In this document: piece by piece, positions 21,686 to 32,039 of the stretch
Position numbering within the stretch: the stretch's first letter is position 1
Layout of the letters: every line of letters begins with the position of its first letter
NCBI GenBank assembly: GCA_025175895.1
Contig: CM046006.1
Coordinates: forward strand, 62,454,288 to 62,518,287
DNA length: 64,000 nucleotides
From: Wurfbainia villosa
Lineage: Eukaryota; Streptophyta; Magnoliopsida; Zingiberales; Zingiberaceae
Direction: 5' to 3'
Program-made: the position numbers and the translations under genes
Notes under the pieces: model-generated
Told to the model about the DNA's origin: nothing
Database searches by the model: none
The model's input: only the letters and a program-made list of their open reading frames with translations

Positions 21686-22313
21686 GGTATAAAGCCTCAC
21701 AATTCTTTCATATATCATGTCCTACAAGAACAAATATACTGTAGGTGAGGGAATCTTACCACTTATAATTTGGTTAACCCTTAAATAGAGAGACCTTGAT
21801 TGGAGAGGAGACAAAAAAATATAAAACCCTTGCCCTAGAACCCTTCTTGGTGCTCATGACCCTTAGATGAAGATTAGCCCCTTAGATGAACCCTTCTCTT
21901 TGCTTAACTCACTAGGGTGAAACCCTAGGTTGCTTTGGCCGAAACTCAAGAAGGAGCCCTAGGGTTTCGGTGGAAGGAGGAAGAAGGGAGAAGAAGTGGT
22001 CAAATGAAACCTTCCCTCTTGTTTATAAAGGGAGGAAGAGAAGTGTCTCTTCTCTTTTCATGTCTCTTCATTTACCCTCCTCACACTCATCTAGCATTTC
22101 TCCTCTTTCTCCAACAGTAAGCTACTGTTGAGCACTTGGTCATCACATGCATGGTAAGAGTTACTCTCACCAAGAGGTTTAAGGTTCAAACCTCACCTCT
22201 CCACTTTTATTCTTTTATCATCATTTTCTAGGATTCCATATATAATCTACTAGACATGAAATTAAATTCTATACAAAAATTTTTGGAGAAAATTTTTGGG
22301 GTGTTACACTGAT

Positions 22314-23268
22314 GGACCTCTGGGTTCATTAGTGGTGGAAGATTTCCCAACCTGCGAATCTTGCTTGGAGGGTAAAATGACCAAGAGGCCTTTTAAGGCC
22401 AAGAGGTATAGAGCCAAATATGTGTTAGAATTTGTTCATTCTGATTTGTGTGGTCCTATGTCTATCCAGGCTAGAGGTGGTTTTGAGTATTTCGTCTCTT
22501 TTATAGACGATTACTGAAGATATGGATACATTTACCTGATGTGCCGCAAGTCTGAATGCTTTGACAAGTTCAAAGAATTCAAGGCTGATGTGGAGAAATG
22601 TCAAGGTAAAAGTATCAAGACACTACGATCTGATCGTGATGGCGAGTACCTCTTGGGAGAGTTTAGAAATTACTTATCAGAGGTTGGGATTCAATCTCAA
22701 TTGTCTGCACCTGGCACACCCCAGCAGAATAGTGTAGCAGAGCGAAGGAATAGGACTCTTATGGAGATCGTTAGATCGATGATGAGTTATTCTGAGTTGC
22801 CAGATTCATTCTGGGGATATGCTCTAGATACAGCGGTGTACATTCTGAACTTGGTTCCATCTAAATCAGTGCCTTCTACTCCCACAAAATTGTGGACTGG
22901 GTGAAAGCCTAGTCTAAGACATATTCGGATATGGGGGAGTCCAGCACATGTGCTGAAGGCAGATGCTGGTAAGTTGGAACCTCATACAGAAGTACGCATG
23001 TTCGTTGGCTATCCTAGAGGAATGAAAGGTGGTTTGTTTTATAGTCCTAGAGATCAGAGGGTGATCGTTAGCACAAATGCTAGATTTCTAGAGGAAGACT
23101 ATGTGATGAGCCACAAGCCCAAGAGTAAAATTGTTCTAGAGGGATTAAAAGGGGAAGTCACTTCTTCAGTACCATCGGTACAAGAGGATATACCACAAGT
23201 CACTGCACCGCGTGTCACAGAGCATACACAGGTAATACCTCATCGTAGTGGGAGGGTTGTGAGATAGC
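22314..23268 (+). pseudogene. pol: Integrase of element B (stops)
   Basis: Continues the pre-integrase domain after T1. Zinc-finger cysteines are present (CESCLEGKMTKRPF), then the core: first Asp in 'HSDLCGPMS', second Asp in 'LRSDRDGEY', catalytic Glu in 'NSVAERRNRTL'. All three DDE residues are kept. Stops occur at about 22515 (TGA), 22903 (TGA) and 23265 (TAG). It would insert cDNA into chromosomes in the nucleus. The C-terminal 'GYPRGMKGGLFYSPRD' region is intact. Confidence 0.9.
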
Positions 23269-24220
23269 CTGATAGATTCATGTTCTTGGGAGAATCTTCC
23301 AATTTGGTCCCTGGCGAACATGAACCTGATCCCTGGACATATGACGAGGCGATCCAAGATAAAGATGTAGTATCTTGGCAAAGTGCAATGAATGCAGAGA
23401 TTGAATCTATGGATTCGAATCAGGTCTGGGAGCTAGTAGAACCACCTGATGGTGTAAAAACCATTGGATGTAAGTGGATCTACAAAAGAGAGAGAGGAAT
23501 AGATGGGAAGGTTGAGACCTTCAAAGCGAGGCTTGTTGCGAAGGGGTATACTTAGAAAGAGGGTATCGATTATGAGGAGTCCTTTACACCAGTAGCCATG
23601 CTTAAGTCTATCCGGATTCTCTTATGCATAGCATCTCATATGGATTATGAGGTGTGGCAGATGGATGTCAAGACAACTTTCCTTAATGGAAGTCTTGAGG
23701 AAAACATCTATATGAAGCAACCAGAGGGATTCATTGCTAAAGGCAAAGAGCATCTTGTGTGTAAGATTAATCGGTCCATTTATGGATTGAAGCAAGCTTC
23801 GAAATCTTGGAACATCCACTTTGATGAGGTAATCCAGTCTTATGGATTTATTCAAAGTCCGGATGAGTCTTGTGTATACAAGAGATGTGACGGAAACGTA
23901 GTGGTATTTCTTGTACTATACGTAGATGACATTTTGTTGATTGACAACAATATCAAGGTGTTATCGGATGTAAGGGTATGGTTGTCCAAACAGTTTGATA
24001 TGAAGAACTTGGGAGAAGTGGGACACATCCTTGGGATCACGGTTATAAGGGATCGTAGGAAAAGGATGTTGTGCTTATCCTAAGCTTCATACATAGACAC
24101 AATTATGGTGCATTTTAGCATGCAGAACTCCAAGAAAGGTTTTCTACCTTTCAGGCATGAAGTTCCTTTATCTAAGGAGATGTGTCCTAGAACATCTGAG
24201 GAGATAGAGGAGATGAAGGC
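23269..24220 (+). pseudogene. pol: Reverse transcriptase of element B (stops, cut by T2)
   Basis: RT begins at 'WELVEPPDGVKTIGCKWIYK', continues through 'LVAKGYT' (TAG at about 23553), 'MDVKTTFLNGSLEENIYMKQPEG' in pieces and the catalytic YVDD at 23919-23930, and then a TAA at about 24081. Solo LTR T2 interrupts it after 'EEMKA' at 24220; the remaining RT connection and RNase H continue at 27559. Confidence 0.9.
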
Positions 24221-24929
24221 TGTAATGCCCGCCCTTATCTGCTCTCAGGGCGGCGCTACTTTTCTCTTTTTCTTATATCATAACGTATAGGGATCATTTC
24301 ACAGTCTACATACTTTAACATGTTATCATAACTTAAACCTTCTTTTGCACATGCATCACATATCATATTCATAATTAGCATGTTAACATATCTTGTCTCA
24401 TTTATAACATGCATAACATAAAGAGTCATTCATGAGTTCTTAAGTACTTGAACAGTAACATAAATAAGCAACATCCAACATGGTACTAACGATTCACAAG
24501 TCTTATAAGCGGGAGCAAAGTCTTAAGTGGTTCATTGAGCATGTAATATAAGCAGATAGTAACAGGGTCTTTCTCCACCATGCCACTATCACACACACTT
24601 GGCCCCTCCTGCTACTTCCTCTAGTTCAGGGTCCCTTTATCTGCAGTATATGGACAACATAAACTATAAGCATATAGCTTAGTAAGATTCTTGCCTACTC
24701 ACAAAAGCCACAAACTTTGTCAAACAATTTGAAACATAAGCATACGAGCATAAATAGCATAAGTATTTCATAACAACACTGATCATTAACATACCAACGT
24801 AATAAAACATAGGCATGGCACAAATTTTCATAGCATGCTAAGCATAATTAAATCTAAGCATGGCATAATTTAAACATAAGCATTCATGACATAAGCATCC
24901 ATAACATTATAATTCTTAGACATGCATAA

Positions 24930-25400
24930 GGTACATAATCACAAATATTCTTAACTTAACTATAAGCATCATAACTTCATAAAATCTAAACATGCATAAA
25001 GGACATAATCATAAGCATTTTTTTTAAACTTAACCATAAGCATTCATAACATCATAAATTCTAAACATGCCTAAAGGACATAATCATAAGCATTTTTAAA
25101 CTTAACCATAAGCATCTGTAACATAATAAAATCCAAACATACATAAAGGACATAGTCATAAGCATTTTTAAACTTAACCATAAGCATTCATAACAACATA
25201 AATTCTAAACCTGCATAAAGGACATAATCATAAGCATTTTTAAACTTAACCATAAGCATTCACAACATCATAAATTCTAAACATGCATAAAGGACATAAT
25301 CATAAGCATTTTTAAACTTAACCATAAGCATTCATAACATCCTCAATTCTAACATGCATAAAGGTCATAATCATAAGCATTCATAAACTTAACCATAAGC
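24930..25400. repeat. About 70-bp tandem repeat in T2
   Basis: Roughly six to seven degenerate units containing 'AAACTTAACCATAAGCAT' and 'ACATGCATAAAGGACATAAT'. Confidence 0.85.
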
Positions 25401-25734
25401 ATGCACAATTTCATACAAGTCCTTTCTTTTCAAACCATATACATATAGATACTTCAACATAATCATAACTTGAATGGGGGGCCCCAGGTTAAGTACCACA
25501 TAATGCGCGTTCCCTAATAGGCTGGGGTAGCGAGCCACCAGACCTACTAGAGCAAGACCTCTTACGTCTTACCAGGGCAAGACCTCTTACGTCTTCTTAT
25601 GTCCCTTTGGATTTGATTAACGACCACCTGACGGGTCGGGTACTTAACCTCTTACAAAGTAAAATACTTAACTTTCTTTCTTTTCTTTCTTGTCATATCA
25701 TAAAGAATGCTCTTAATCCCCCACAAAAAGAGGG

Positions 25735-25915
25735 AGCATCCCTGTCTTATCTTATCATAAGGAGAGCTCTTAATCCCTACTTGAAAGGGAAGCATCTCCA
25801 TCTTATCTTATCATAAGGAGAGCTCTTAATCCCTACTTGAAAGGGAAGCATCTCCATCTTATCTTATCATAAGGAGAGCTCTTAATCCCTACTTGAAAGG
25901 GAAGCATCTCTTAGA
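25735..25915. repeat. 56-bp tandem repeat in T2
   Basis: Three near-identical units begin GGAGAGCTCTTAATCCC at 25761, 25817 and 25873. T1 has only one clear copy (20741) and a partial one. Confidence 0.88.
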
Positions 25916-26329
25916 CATGTCTTAACATATATGCATTCATAACGTAAGAGTACCCTAAAGGGGTCTTAAAGCGTAATCATGTTCATTACATAAGCATATT
26001 TCATGGCATATAAAAAAAAATCATAAGCATGTTCATCACCTAAGAATATTTCATGGCATATACAAATCATAATCATGTTCATCACGTAAACATATTTCAT
26101 GGCATATAAAAAAATCATCAACATGTTCATCACCTAAGAATATTTCATGGTATATACAAATCATAATCATGTTCATCACATAAACATATTTCATGGCATA
26201 TAAAAATCATAAACATGTTCATCACCTAAGAATATTTCATGGCATATAAAAATCATAAACATGTTCATCACCTAAGAATATTTCATGGCATATACAAATC
26301 ATAATCATGTTCATCACATAAACATAACT

Positions 26330-27005
26330 TCATAAGGGGGGTGTTTTCATGAAACCCTAACCCTAAACCCAATGTTGGCCGAAACATGTAGAGTACCAAT
26401 TTCTTTATTTTTGTTACATAAACTCCTACAAGAAGGGATACAACATAATACAACTTCATAAGGGGTATTTTCATGAAACCTTAACCCTAAACCCAATGTT
26501 GGCCGAAACATGTAGGGTACCAATTTCTTTACTTTTGTTACATAAACTCCTACAAGAAGGCATACAACTTAATACAACTTCATAAGGGGTATTTTCATGA
26601 AACCCTAACCCTAAACCCAATGTTGGCCGAAACATGTAGGGGTTATAAGCTTGGATTTTTGGTCACCTAAAAATTCCTACATGAAGCATACAACTTATAA
26701 AATATCCTTGGAATCATTTTCATGCACCCCTAGCCCTACAACCCTTGTTGGCCGAAACTTGTAGGGCGCCAATTTCCTTATTTTTTTGTTACATAAACTC
26801 CTACAAGAAGGCATACAACATATTACAACTTCATAAGGGGTATTTTCATGAAACCCTAACCCTAAACCCAATGTTGGCCGAAACATGTAAGGGTTATAAG
26901 CTTGGATTTTTGGTCACCTAAAAATTCCTACATGAAGCATACAACCTATAGAAGTTCCTTAGAATCATTTTCATGCAACCCTAGCCACAAAGCCTTGGTT
27001 GGCCG
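26330..27005. repeat. About 125-bp tandem repeat in T2
   Basis: Five to six units contain 'TTGGCCGAAACATGTAGGG' and 'CATGAAACCCTAACCCTAAA'. Note the short runs that look like CCCTAAA telomere repeat; they are single units inside a longer repeat. Confidence 0.85.
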
Positions 27006-27558
27006 AAACATATAGGGTATCAAGCATCCTATTCCTTTCATGTATCATGTCCTACAAAACTAATATACTGCAGGTGAGGAAATCTTACTTCCTTCGCTTG
27101 GCTTTTAGTTGGTAGATGACCTAATGGAAGCCAAACCTAGCCTTCACCTTGCTTGGATGGAGTTCGGCCAAAGGATGAAGATGGAGCTCTAGAATTCGGT
27201 GAGGGAGAAGAAGAGAAGAGGGAAGAAGAAGAAGTGGCCAAATGGGACTTCCACTCTTATTTATAAAGGGAGGAAGAGAAGTGCCTCTTCTCTTTTCATG
27301 CCTCTTCATTTTACCCTCCTCACACTCATCTACAATTTCCCCTCTTTCTCCAATGATAAAATCCTATTGGGCTTCTGGTTAGTGGGTGCATCTATAGGGC
27401 TTGGCTATCTCTAGAGGTTTGGGGTTCAATTACTAGGCCTTGCTTCTCTTTTTGGCTTATTTTCTTTTATTTTTCAAAAAGGCCCACATAAAGCCCATCA
27501 TCATAAAGCCAAAAATTCTCGTAAAATTGCTAGCAAATTTTATGGGCGTTACAAAGGC

Positions 27559-28237
27559 GGTTCCTTATGCTTCGGCAGTAGGAAGCCCCATGTATGGGAT
27601 GATATGTACGAGACCAGATATCTGCTTTAGCGTGGGCATGGATAGTAGATATCGAAGTAATCTAGGACAGGGACATTGGACTACGGTAAAGCATATATTG
27701 AAGTACCTGAGAAGGACTAGGGATTATATGCTAGTTTACCAGGCAGACCAATTACTCCCTGTGGGTTACACGGATTCCGACTTCCAATCAAACAGGGATA
27801 ACAGTAAGTCTACCTCAGGTTTTATGTTTACTTTGGGAGGTGGAGCCATTGTATGGAGGAGTGTCAAGCAGAAATGCGTGGCGTACTCCACCATGGAAGC
27901 TGAGTATGTGGCAGCCTCTGAGGCGGCCAAAGAAGCTGTGTGGCTCAGGAACTTCCTGATGGACTTGGATGTGATTCCTAGTTTGCCCAGAACTATCACA
28001 ATTTATTGTGATAATAGTGGTGCAGTTGCAAACTCGAAGGAACCATGAGCCCATAAGGCAAGTAAGCACATAGAGCGCAAGTACCACCTGATACTAGAAA
28101 TCGTAAAGAGAGGAGAAGTTGTTATGGCCAAGATTGCATTGGAGGATAACCTAGCAGATCCTTTCACTAAGGCCCTTCCGACGAGAGATTTCGATAGGCA
28201 TGTGGAGGGAATGGGGATCAGATGTATGGCAGTTTGA
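27559..28237 (+). pseudogene. pol: RT end and RNase H of element B
   Basis: Resumes in the frame predicted by removing T2. It holds 'CTRPDICFSVGM', 'HILKYLRRTRDYMLVY', 'DSDFQSNRDNSKSTSG', 'STMEAEYVAASEAAKEAVW' and 'YCDNSGAVANSKEP', followed by a TGA in place of CGA at about 28046. The natural end is TGA 28235-28237. RNase H would degrade the RNA strand during cDNA synthesis. Confidence 0.9.
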
Positions 28238-28255
28238 GGACAGCATAGTCTTTTA

Positions 28256-28270
28256 GTATAAGTGGAAGAT
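28256..28270 (+). promoter_or_regulatory. Polypurine tract of element B
   Basis: AGTATAAGTGGAAGAT adjoins the 3' LTR (one G-to-A change against A and F). Confidence 0.8.
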
Positions 28271-30164
28271 TGTTAGGATGTATACAGAAAAGACTATCTT
28301 TTGTATGAACGTCTTTATTTTGAAATAAGAATCACATGATCATTGTTTGCATATTTTTATAGTTATGCATATTGTCTAATACGTTACATTGTAGATAACA
28401 TGGTGTGTGATGTCACATGGGAGATCATGTTATCGGCTCCTTATAAAGTATAAGTAAAGGCTCACAACCGAGATGACTTTGGACAAACCATCTAAATGGT
28501 TGTAGTGTGATTTGGTATTAGTTTGTCTTGACCATAGAATCACACTAGTGCACTTTGTGTGTATTGAGCAGGAACGACTTAGAGGTGATTCGATTTATTG
28601 CTGACTACATAATTGAATCGAACCTCAGATATTATATTGTACATACTCTTAATCCCGATATAATAACGGGCACATATACTTAGTACTCATCTCTTTGATT
28701 TACTAATGGGCAAGATTTATAGGTTAAATCGATAGGCTCGGTAAGTTGGGAGATGATATTATTTATATGGTGTGCCGTTGATTATAGGAGGAAACCGTGT
28801 CCTATATATTAGGATGATGATGTCCCCTTGAGGATCTCATAAGGTTCATCATGTAAACCCTGCAGGTGGACTTAGTCCGGCATGATGAAAAGGTTGAGTG
28901 GTACTACTCATGGAGTTAGATGTTAATTAATTAATGGTCAGTAAATTAATTAATCGATGGACATTCGAGATCTTAAACACGAGAAGAAAATGTACAAATA
29001 ATATATGGAGCCCATATTAACTTATGGGGGTTGGTGAGGTAGATCAATGATAATCCTTTAGTGGATTGGATTATAATTAATGGATCAGACTTTATGTTGG
29101 CTTGATCCATGGGTGGCGAAGATCCAACTCCTCCTCATGGTCCCTATTGTAGCCTATTAACACCTCATGAAGCTTAGATCCAATGGATAGAAACAAAACT
29201 CTAGATCCAAAGGTAGAGATTAAATCTCTAAGATCCGACGGTTGAGATTAAATCTCTAGATCCGACGGTTGAGATTAAATCCCTAGAACCAATGGTGGAG
29301 ATTAAAAGGAGGCTTATCCCTAACTCTATAAAAGGAGAACAAGGGGTTGGTGTGGAGAATCAATTGAGAGAAGCTAGGGTTTTTGGAGGTTGGCGGCAAG
29401 AGCTTGGAGCTAGGGTTTGGGCTTGGCGGCACCTAATAAGGAAAGTGTTTCCTTGTGTTCTTCTTCTTCCTCTAGCTTCCGGCGCCCATTGAGCTCCTTC
29501 CATCCCTTGGCCGACGTCCAAAGCAGGTCCTCTCCTTCTCCTTGGCCAGTGGAACAAAGGTTTAGGGTCCTCCCTTGAAGCTTTTGGCCAGCAACCCTTA
29601 ATCTCTTCTTCCTTCTTGGCCGGCGGCAACCTCCATCCTTGGAGATTGTTGGTTGGTTGAAAGAAGGAATAGAGCTTTGTTTCTATTCTTCCTCTTGCTC
29701 GGAACAAGCAAGGAAGGATGATTGGAGATCTAGGAGCTTCAACTTTTGGTAGATCGTCGCCCACACGACGTCCGAAAGGAGGAAGGTCATACATTGGAAG
29801 ATCGAGAGGTATATCTATTATGTATTCTCTTTTGCAATATGTTTGTATTTGTTTTTCAATTATGAGCATGATATATTCTATTTGTGGCTAAATAATACTT
29901 GGATCCCGAACATAAACACAAAAGCCACCGATCCGGACATCGTCTATTCCGCGGCTACTCGTAGAATAGTGGTTGGTCACTTGAACAACAAGTTTGTTCA
30001 AGTGACCTCTCTAAACGAATAGCCAGATGATGACTTGGTTGTTTGGGCAATCCCTTTTGTCTAGGATTAATTTTTTTTTAATCCGGGGACATCGATGGGA
30101 TCGCCATGAATAAGCAACCGAGGTGAAGTGGGAAGCGAAGTTTCCCCTCACGGAACAACCATCA
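28271..30164 (+). repeat. 3' LTR of copia element B
   Basis: 1,894 bp, TGTTAGGATG...ACAACCATCA; TATA box at 29327-29335. Followed by CTTCC (30165-30169) and then the rest of the G LTR (TTTGGTCCC). Confidence 0.94.
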
Positions 30165-30169
30165 CTTCC

Positions 30170-30440
30170 TTTGGTCCCTTTTGAATCCAACGGCTGAGCA
30201 ACAATTGATGGATCAAGATCTAGATCATTGACTCCGATTGCTCCACTTAGGCCCTTCTCATGTTTCTTATAAAATCACAGTCAACTCGTGAAAAATAATA
30301 CTGAAATTATAGGAATTAACAAAATTAATCACAAATGATTCAATATGTAAAAACATATCGAATAATAGTAATTACCCCATCAAAGAGACTAAAATATCTA
30401 ATCTATAAGTACAAATAGCACAATAAAAATGAAGTTATCA
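30170..30440 (-). repeat. 3' LTR of gypsy G, proximal part
   Basis: Matches 38479-38749 of the 5' LTR. The minus strand starts TGATAACTTCATTTTTATTG, directly after the polypurine tract. It joins 15450 when B is removed. Confidence 0.9.
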
Positions 30441-30454
30441 AATTCCCCCACACT
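30441..30454 (-). promoter_or_regulatory. Polypurine tract of gypsy G
   Basis: Minus strand AGTGTGGGGGAATT directly precedes the LTR start TGATAAC. A second similar tract, AAGTGTGGGGGAGG, lies further inside at about 31229-31242. Confidence 0.82.
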
Positions 30455-31869
30455 TATTTTTCGCGTCCCGAGCAATAATAAAAAAAAGAAACACTGACTC
30501 AATCACTCATTTCTCAAACAATACCGCAATCAATAATTAAAAGATAGAAAAAATAAGTCATTTAGGATCACCAAATTAATCCGGATATCAGGTAGTCAAA
30601 AGATCCGACTCCTACAACAGTCAACATGTATCATGATTTCTAATAAAATCAAATAGACTAAGCCTGATACAAAACCTCCCAAAATGGATAAATGCACTGA
30701 TGCTCACATAATAAACATAGGAGTTGGGTGCCCTCAAAACAACATGTAATCCTGCACTATCATATGCTTGCTTATCATCTACTTCTCTTCTGCTATCAAT
30801 ACATCTCATACATGAATCAAAAGGATTTATCAAGAATCAGGATGAGAATACAAGTAGAATACAAATGAAACATACAAAGAAGTACAAGACAAAGGTATAA
30901 TGAACATAAAACAATAGAAGAATTGGAAGAATAAACATGATGAGTTTCTCTGTGAGATTGCTCAATGACACAAGCAATATGGGGCGAGGCTAGAACATTT
31001 GGAAACTTAAGAATTAGATTTTCAGGATCAAATGACTCTATCAAGCACATTGCAAATTCCATTTGCTTGCATTACAATTGCCTAATTTTTTTCTTTTTTT
31101 TTATGCAATGGCGCCATTTTTTTTGCGCAAAAAATCAAGTACTAATCACAGGCAAATACATCACAAGGCCAATGACCTCTGAAAACTATGCCTTCCATAT
31201 CTTTCCAACAAAACAATATTGCTCCTCCCCCACACTTAAAAATTTTGTCCGTCTCGGACAATACAACCAATCAAACTATTCCTCCAACATGGAAAACAAT
31301 AAATATGCAAAAGATAATCCACAACGATACAAAGACAATGGATAGTAAATGAAGAGATAAGACAAGTAAGACATGGAATATGGAAGTATCAAGTGGATTA
31401 GACAATCAAGCCAAGTCAGGAAAAGAATCAAGAATGAAATCCTTCATCATATTCATGTAAGTAAATGTTACTGCAGTTTTGAAAAGACTCAAAGCAAGTT
31501 CTAGAGCAACAAGTATCACATGTGTTATCACACAAAAGTAGGTAAATGATAAGAATGACTTACAACTTCACTAGTTGAATAAAACATCAAGCTTAGTCTA
31601 TCAATAAAAAGTTCACCATCATAATAAGTGACTGCATGCAAGTGAAGTCTCCCATCATACACAAAAATCCACAATTTGATGATCAAACTTAACTAATTTT
31701 TACCACCTCTGAAATGATACTAAGGCATGCATAGGGAATATTATTTGAACTCAACAACAAACAACTAAACCTAGGTCAACAGGCAAACAAAAAACCAACA
31801 ACACAAATTATTCAGAACATGAAAGGAAGGAACTAAATGCAATGATAAAAGAACACACTCCCCTTTCAT
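30455..31869 (-). other. Non-coding 3' internal region of gypsy G
   Basis: About 1.4 kb between integrase and LTR. It is AT-rich with homopolymer runs (31082-31125) and no domain that I can recognise. Members of this gypsy group commonly have a long non-coding or extra-ORF segment here; no credible extra ORF survives. The second polypurine-like tract (31229-31242) is the only notable signal. Confidence 0.55.
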
Positions 31870-32034
31870 GGCAGAGAAGAAGGTCATCAAGGTCCACTTT
31901 CTCCACTATAGCACCAATAATCTTTTCTATCTGGCCCCGTTGTCTTCTCCAGTATAGACTTGATCTCTCTGCTTAACATGGCCTTCATGTGTCTGTTGCA
32001 AAAGTGAGACTCTTGATTGCAGATGATTGCCCTG
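31870..32034 (-). pseudogene. pol: Integrase fragment of gypsy G, downstream of T3
   Basis: The minus strand reads 'AIICNQESHFCNRHMKAMLS', the region containing the second catalytic position of gypsy integrases (usually DxGSHF; here the Asp is Asn and Gly is Glu). It is continuous with 35044 onward once T3 and its GGTAC duplication are removed. It fades into stops soon after. Confidence 0.75.
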
Positions 32035-32039
32035 GGTAC

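Larger units (their letters stand above)
19340..22308 (-). mobile_element. Solo LTR T1 of a gypsy (Tekay/Del-like) family
   Basis: 2,969 bp flanked by CTGAT (19335-19339 and 22309-22313), ends TGTAACGCCC...GGGTGTTACA. Related to T2 and T3. It is read as minus because its TATA (minus TATAAA, 22022-22027) and the transcribed order match T3 reversed. There is no PBS, polypurine tract or coding region. 'Solo LTR' is inferred from TG...CA ends, 5-bp TSD, promoter and size; a short non-autonomous element is an alternative. The Tekay/Del label rests on LTR style only. Confidence 0.8.
24221..27553 (-). mobile_element. Solo LTR T2 of the same gypsy family as T1
   Basis: 3,333 bp flanked by AAGGC (24216-24220 and 27554-27558), ends TGTAATGCCC...GGGCGTTACA. 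The minus-strand TATA (TTTATA on plus) lies at 27260-27265, preceding a CT-rich start. It carries several tandem arrays that make it longer than T1. There is no internal coding region. This is the second insertion of this family into B, in the same orientation as T1. Confidence 0.82.
15451..30164 (+). mobile_element. Copia-alpha element B, containing solo LTRs T1 and T2
   Basis: Same family as A and F. 5' LTR 15451-17324, PBS 17327, 3' LTR 28271-30164. Target duplication is CTGCC (15446-15450) against CTTCC (30165-30169), one mutation apart; the empty site in the other G LTR reads CTACC. The first LTR dinucleotide is TA instead of TG. Pol is one frame apart from T1 and T2: each inserted length plus 5 bp explains the frame change seen downstream. 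Gag is largely deleted and pol has many stops. Confidence 0.94.

Noticed and set aside
19340..22308. T1 (and T2, T3) as DNA transposons because of TGTAACGCC...GGCGTTACA-like ends
   Set aside because: Five-bp duplications, TG...CA termini, internal TATA box and size of about 3 kb fit LTRs better; the inverted similarity is limited to about 10 bp and no transposase is seen.
20086..25400. Regularly spaced repeats considered as a CRISPR array
   Set aside because: The whole 71-bp unit repeats without unique spacers, inside a plant LTR.
26340..26900. CCCTAAA units as interstitial telomere repeats
   Set aside because: They occur once or twice per 125-bp unit and are part of the larger LTR repeat, not a telomeric array.
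30965..31345. 126-codon plus-strand frame in the 3' region of G
   Set aside because: Runs opposite to G, crosses homopolymer runs, includes the reversed polypurine-like tract and shows no domain.
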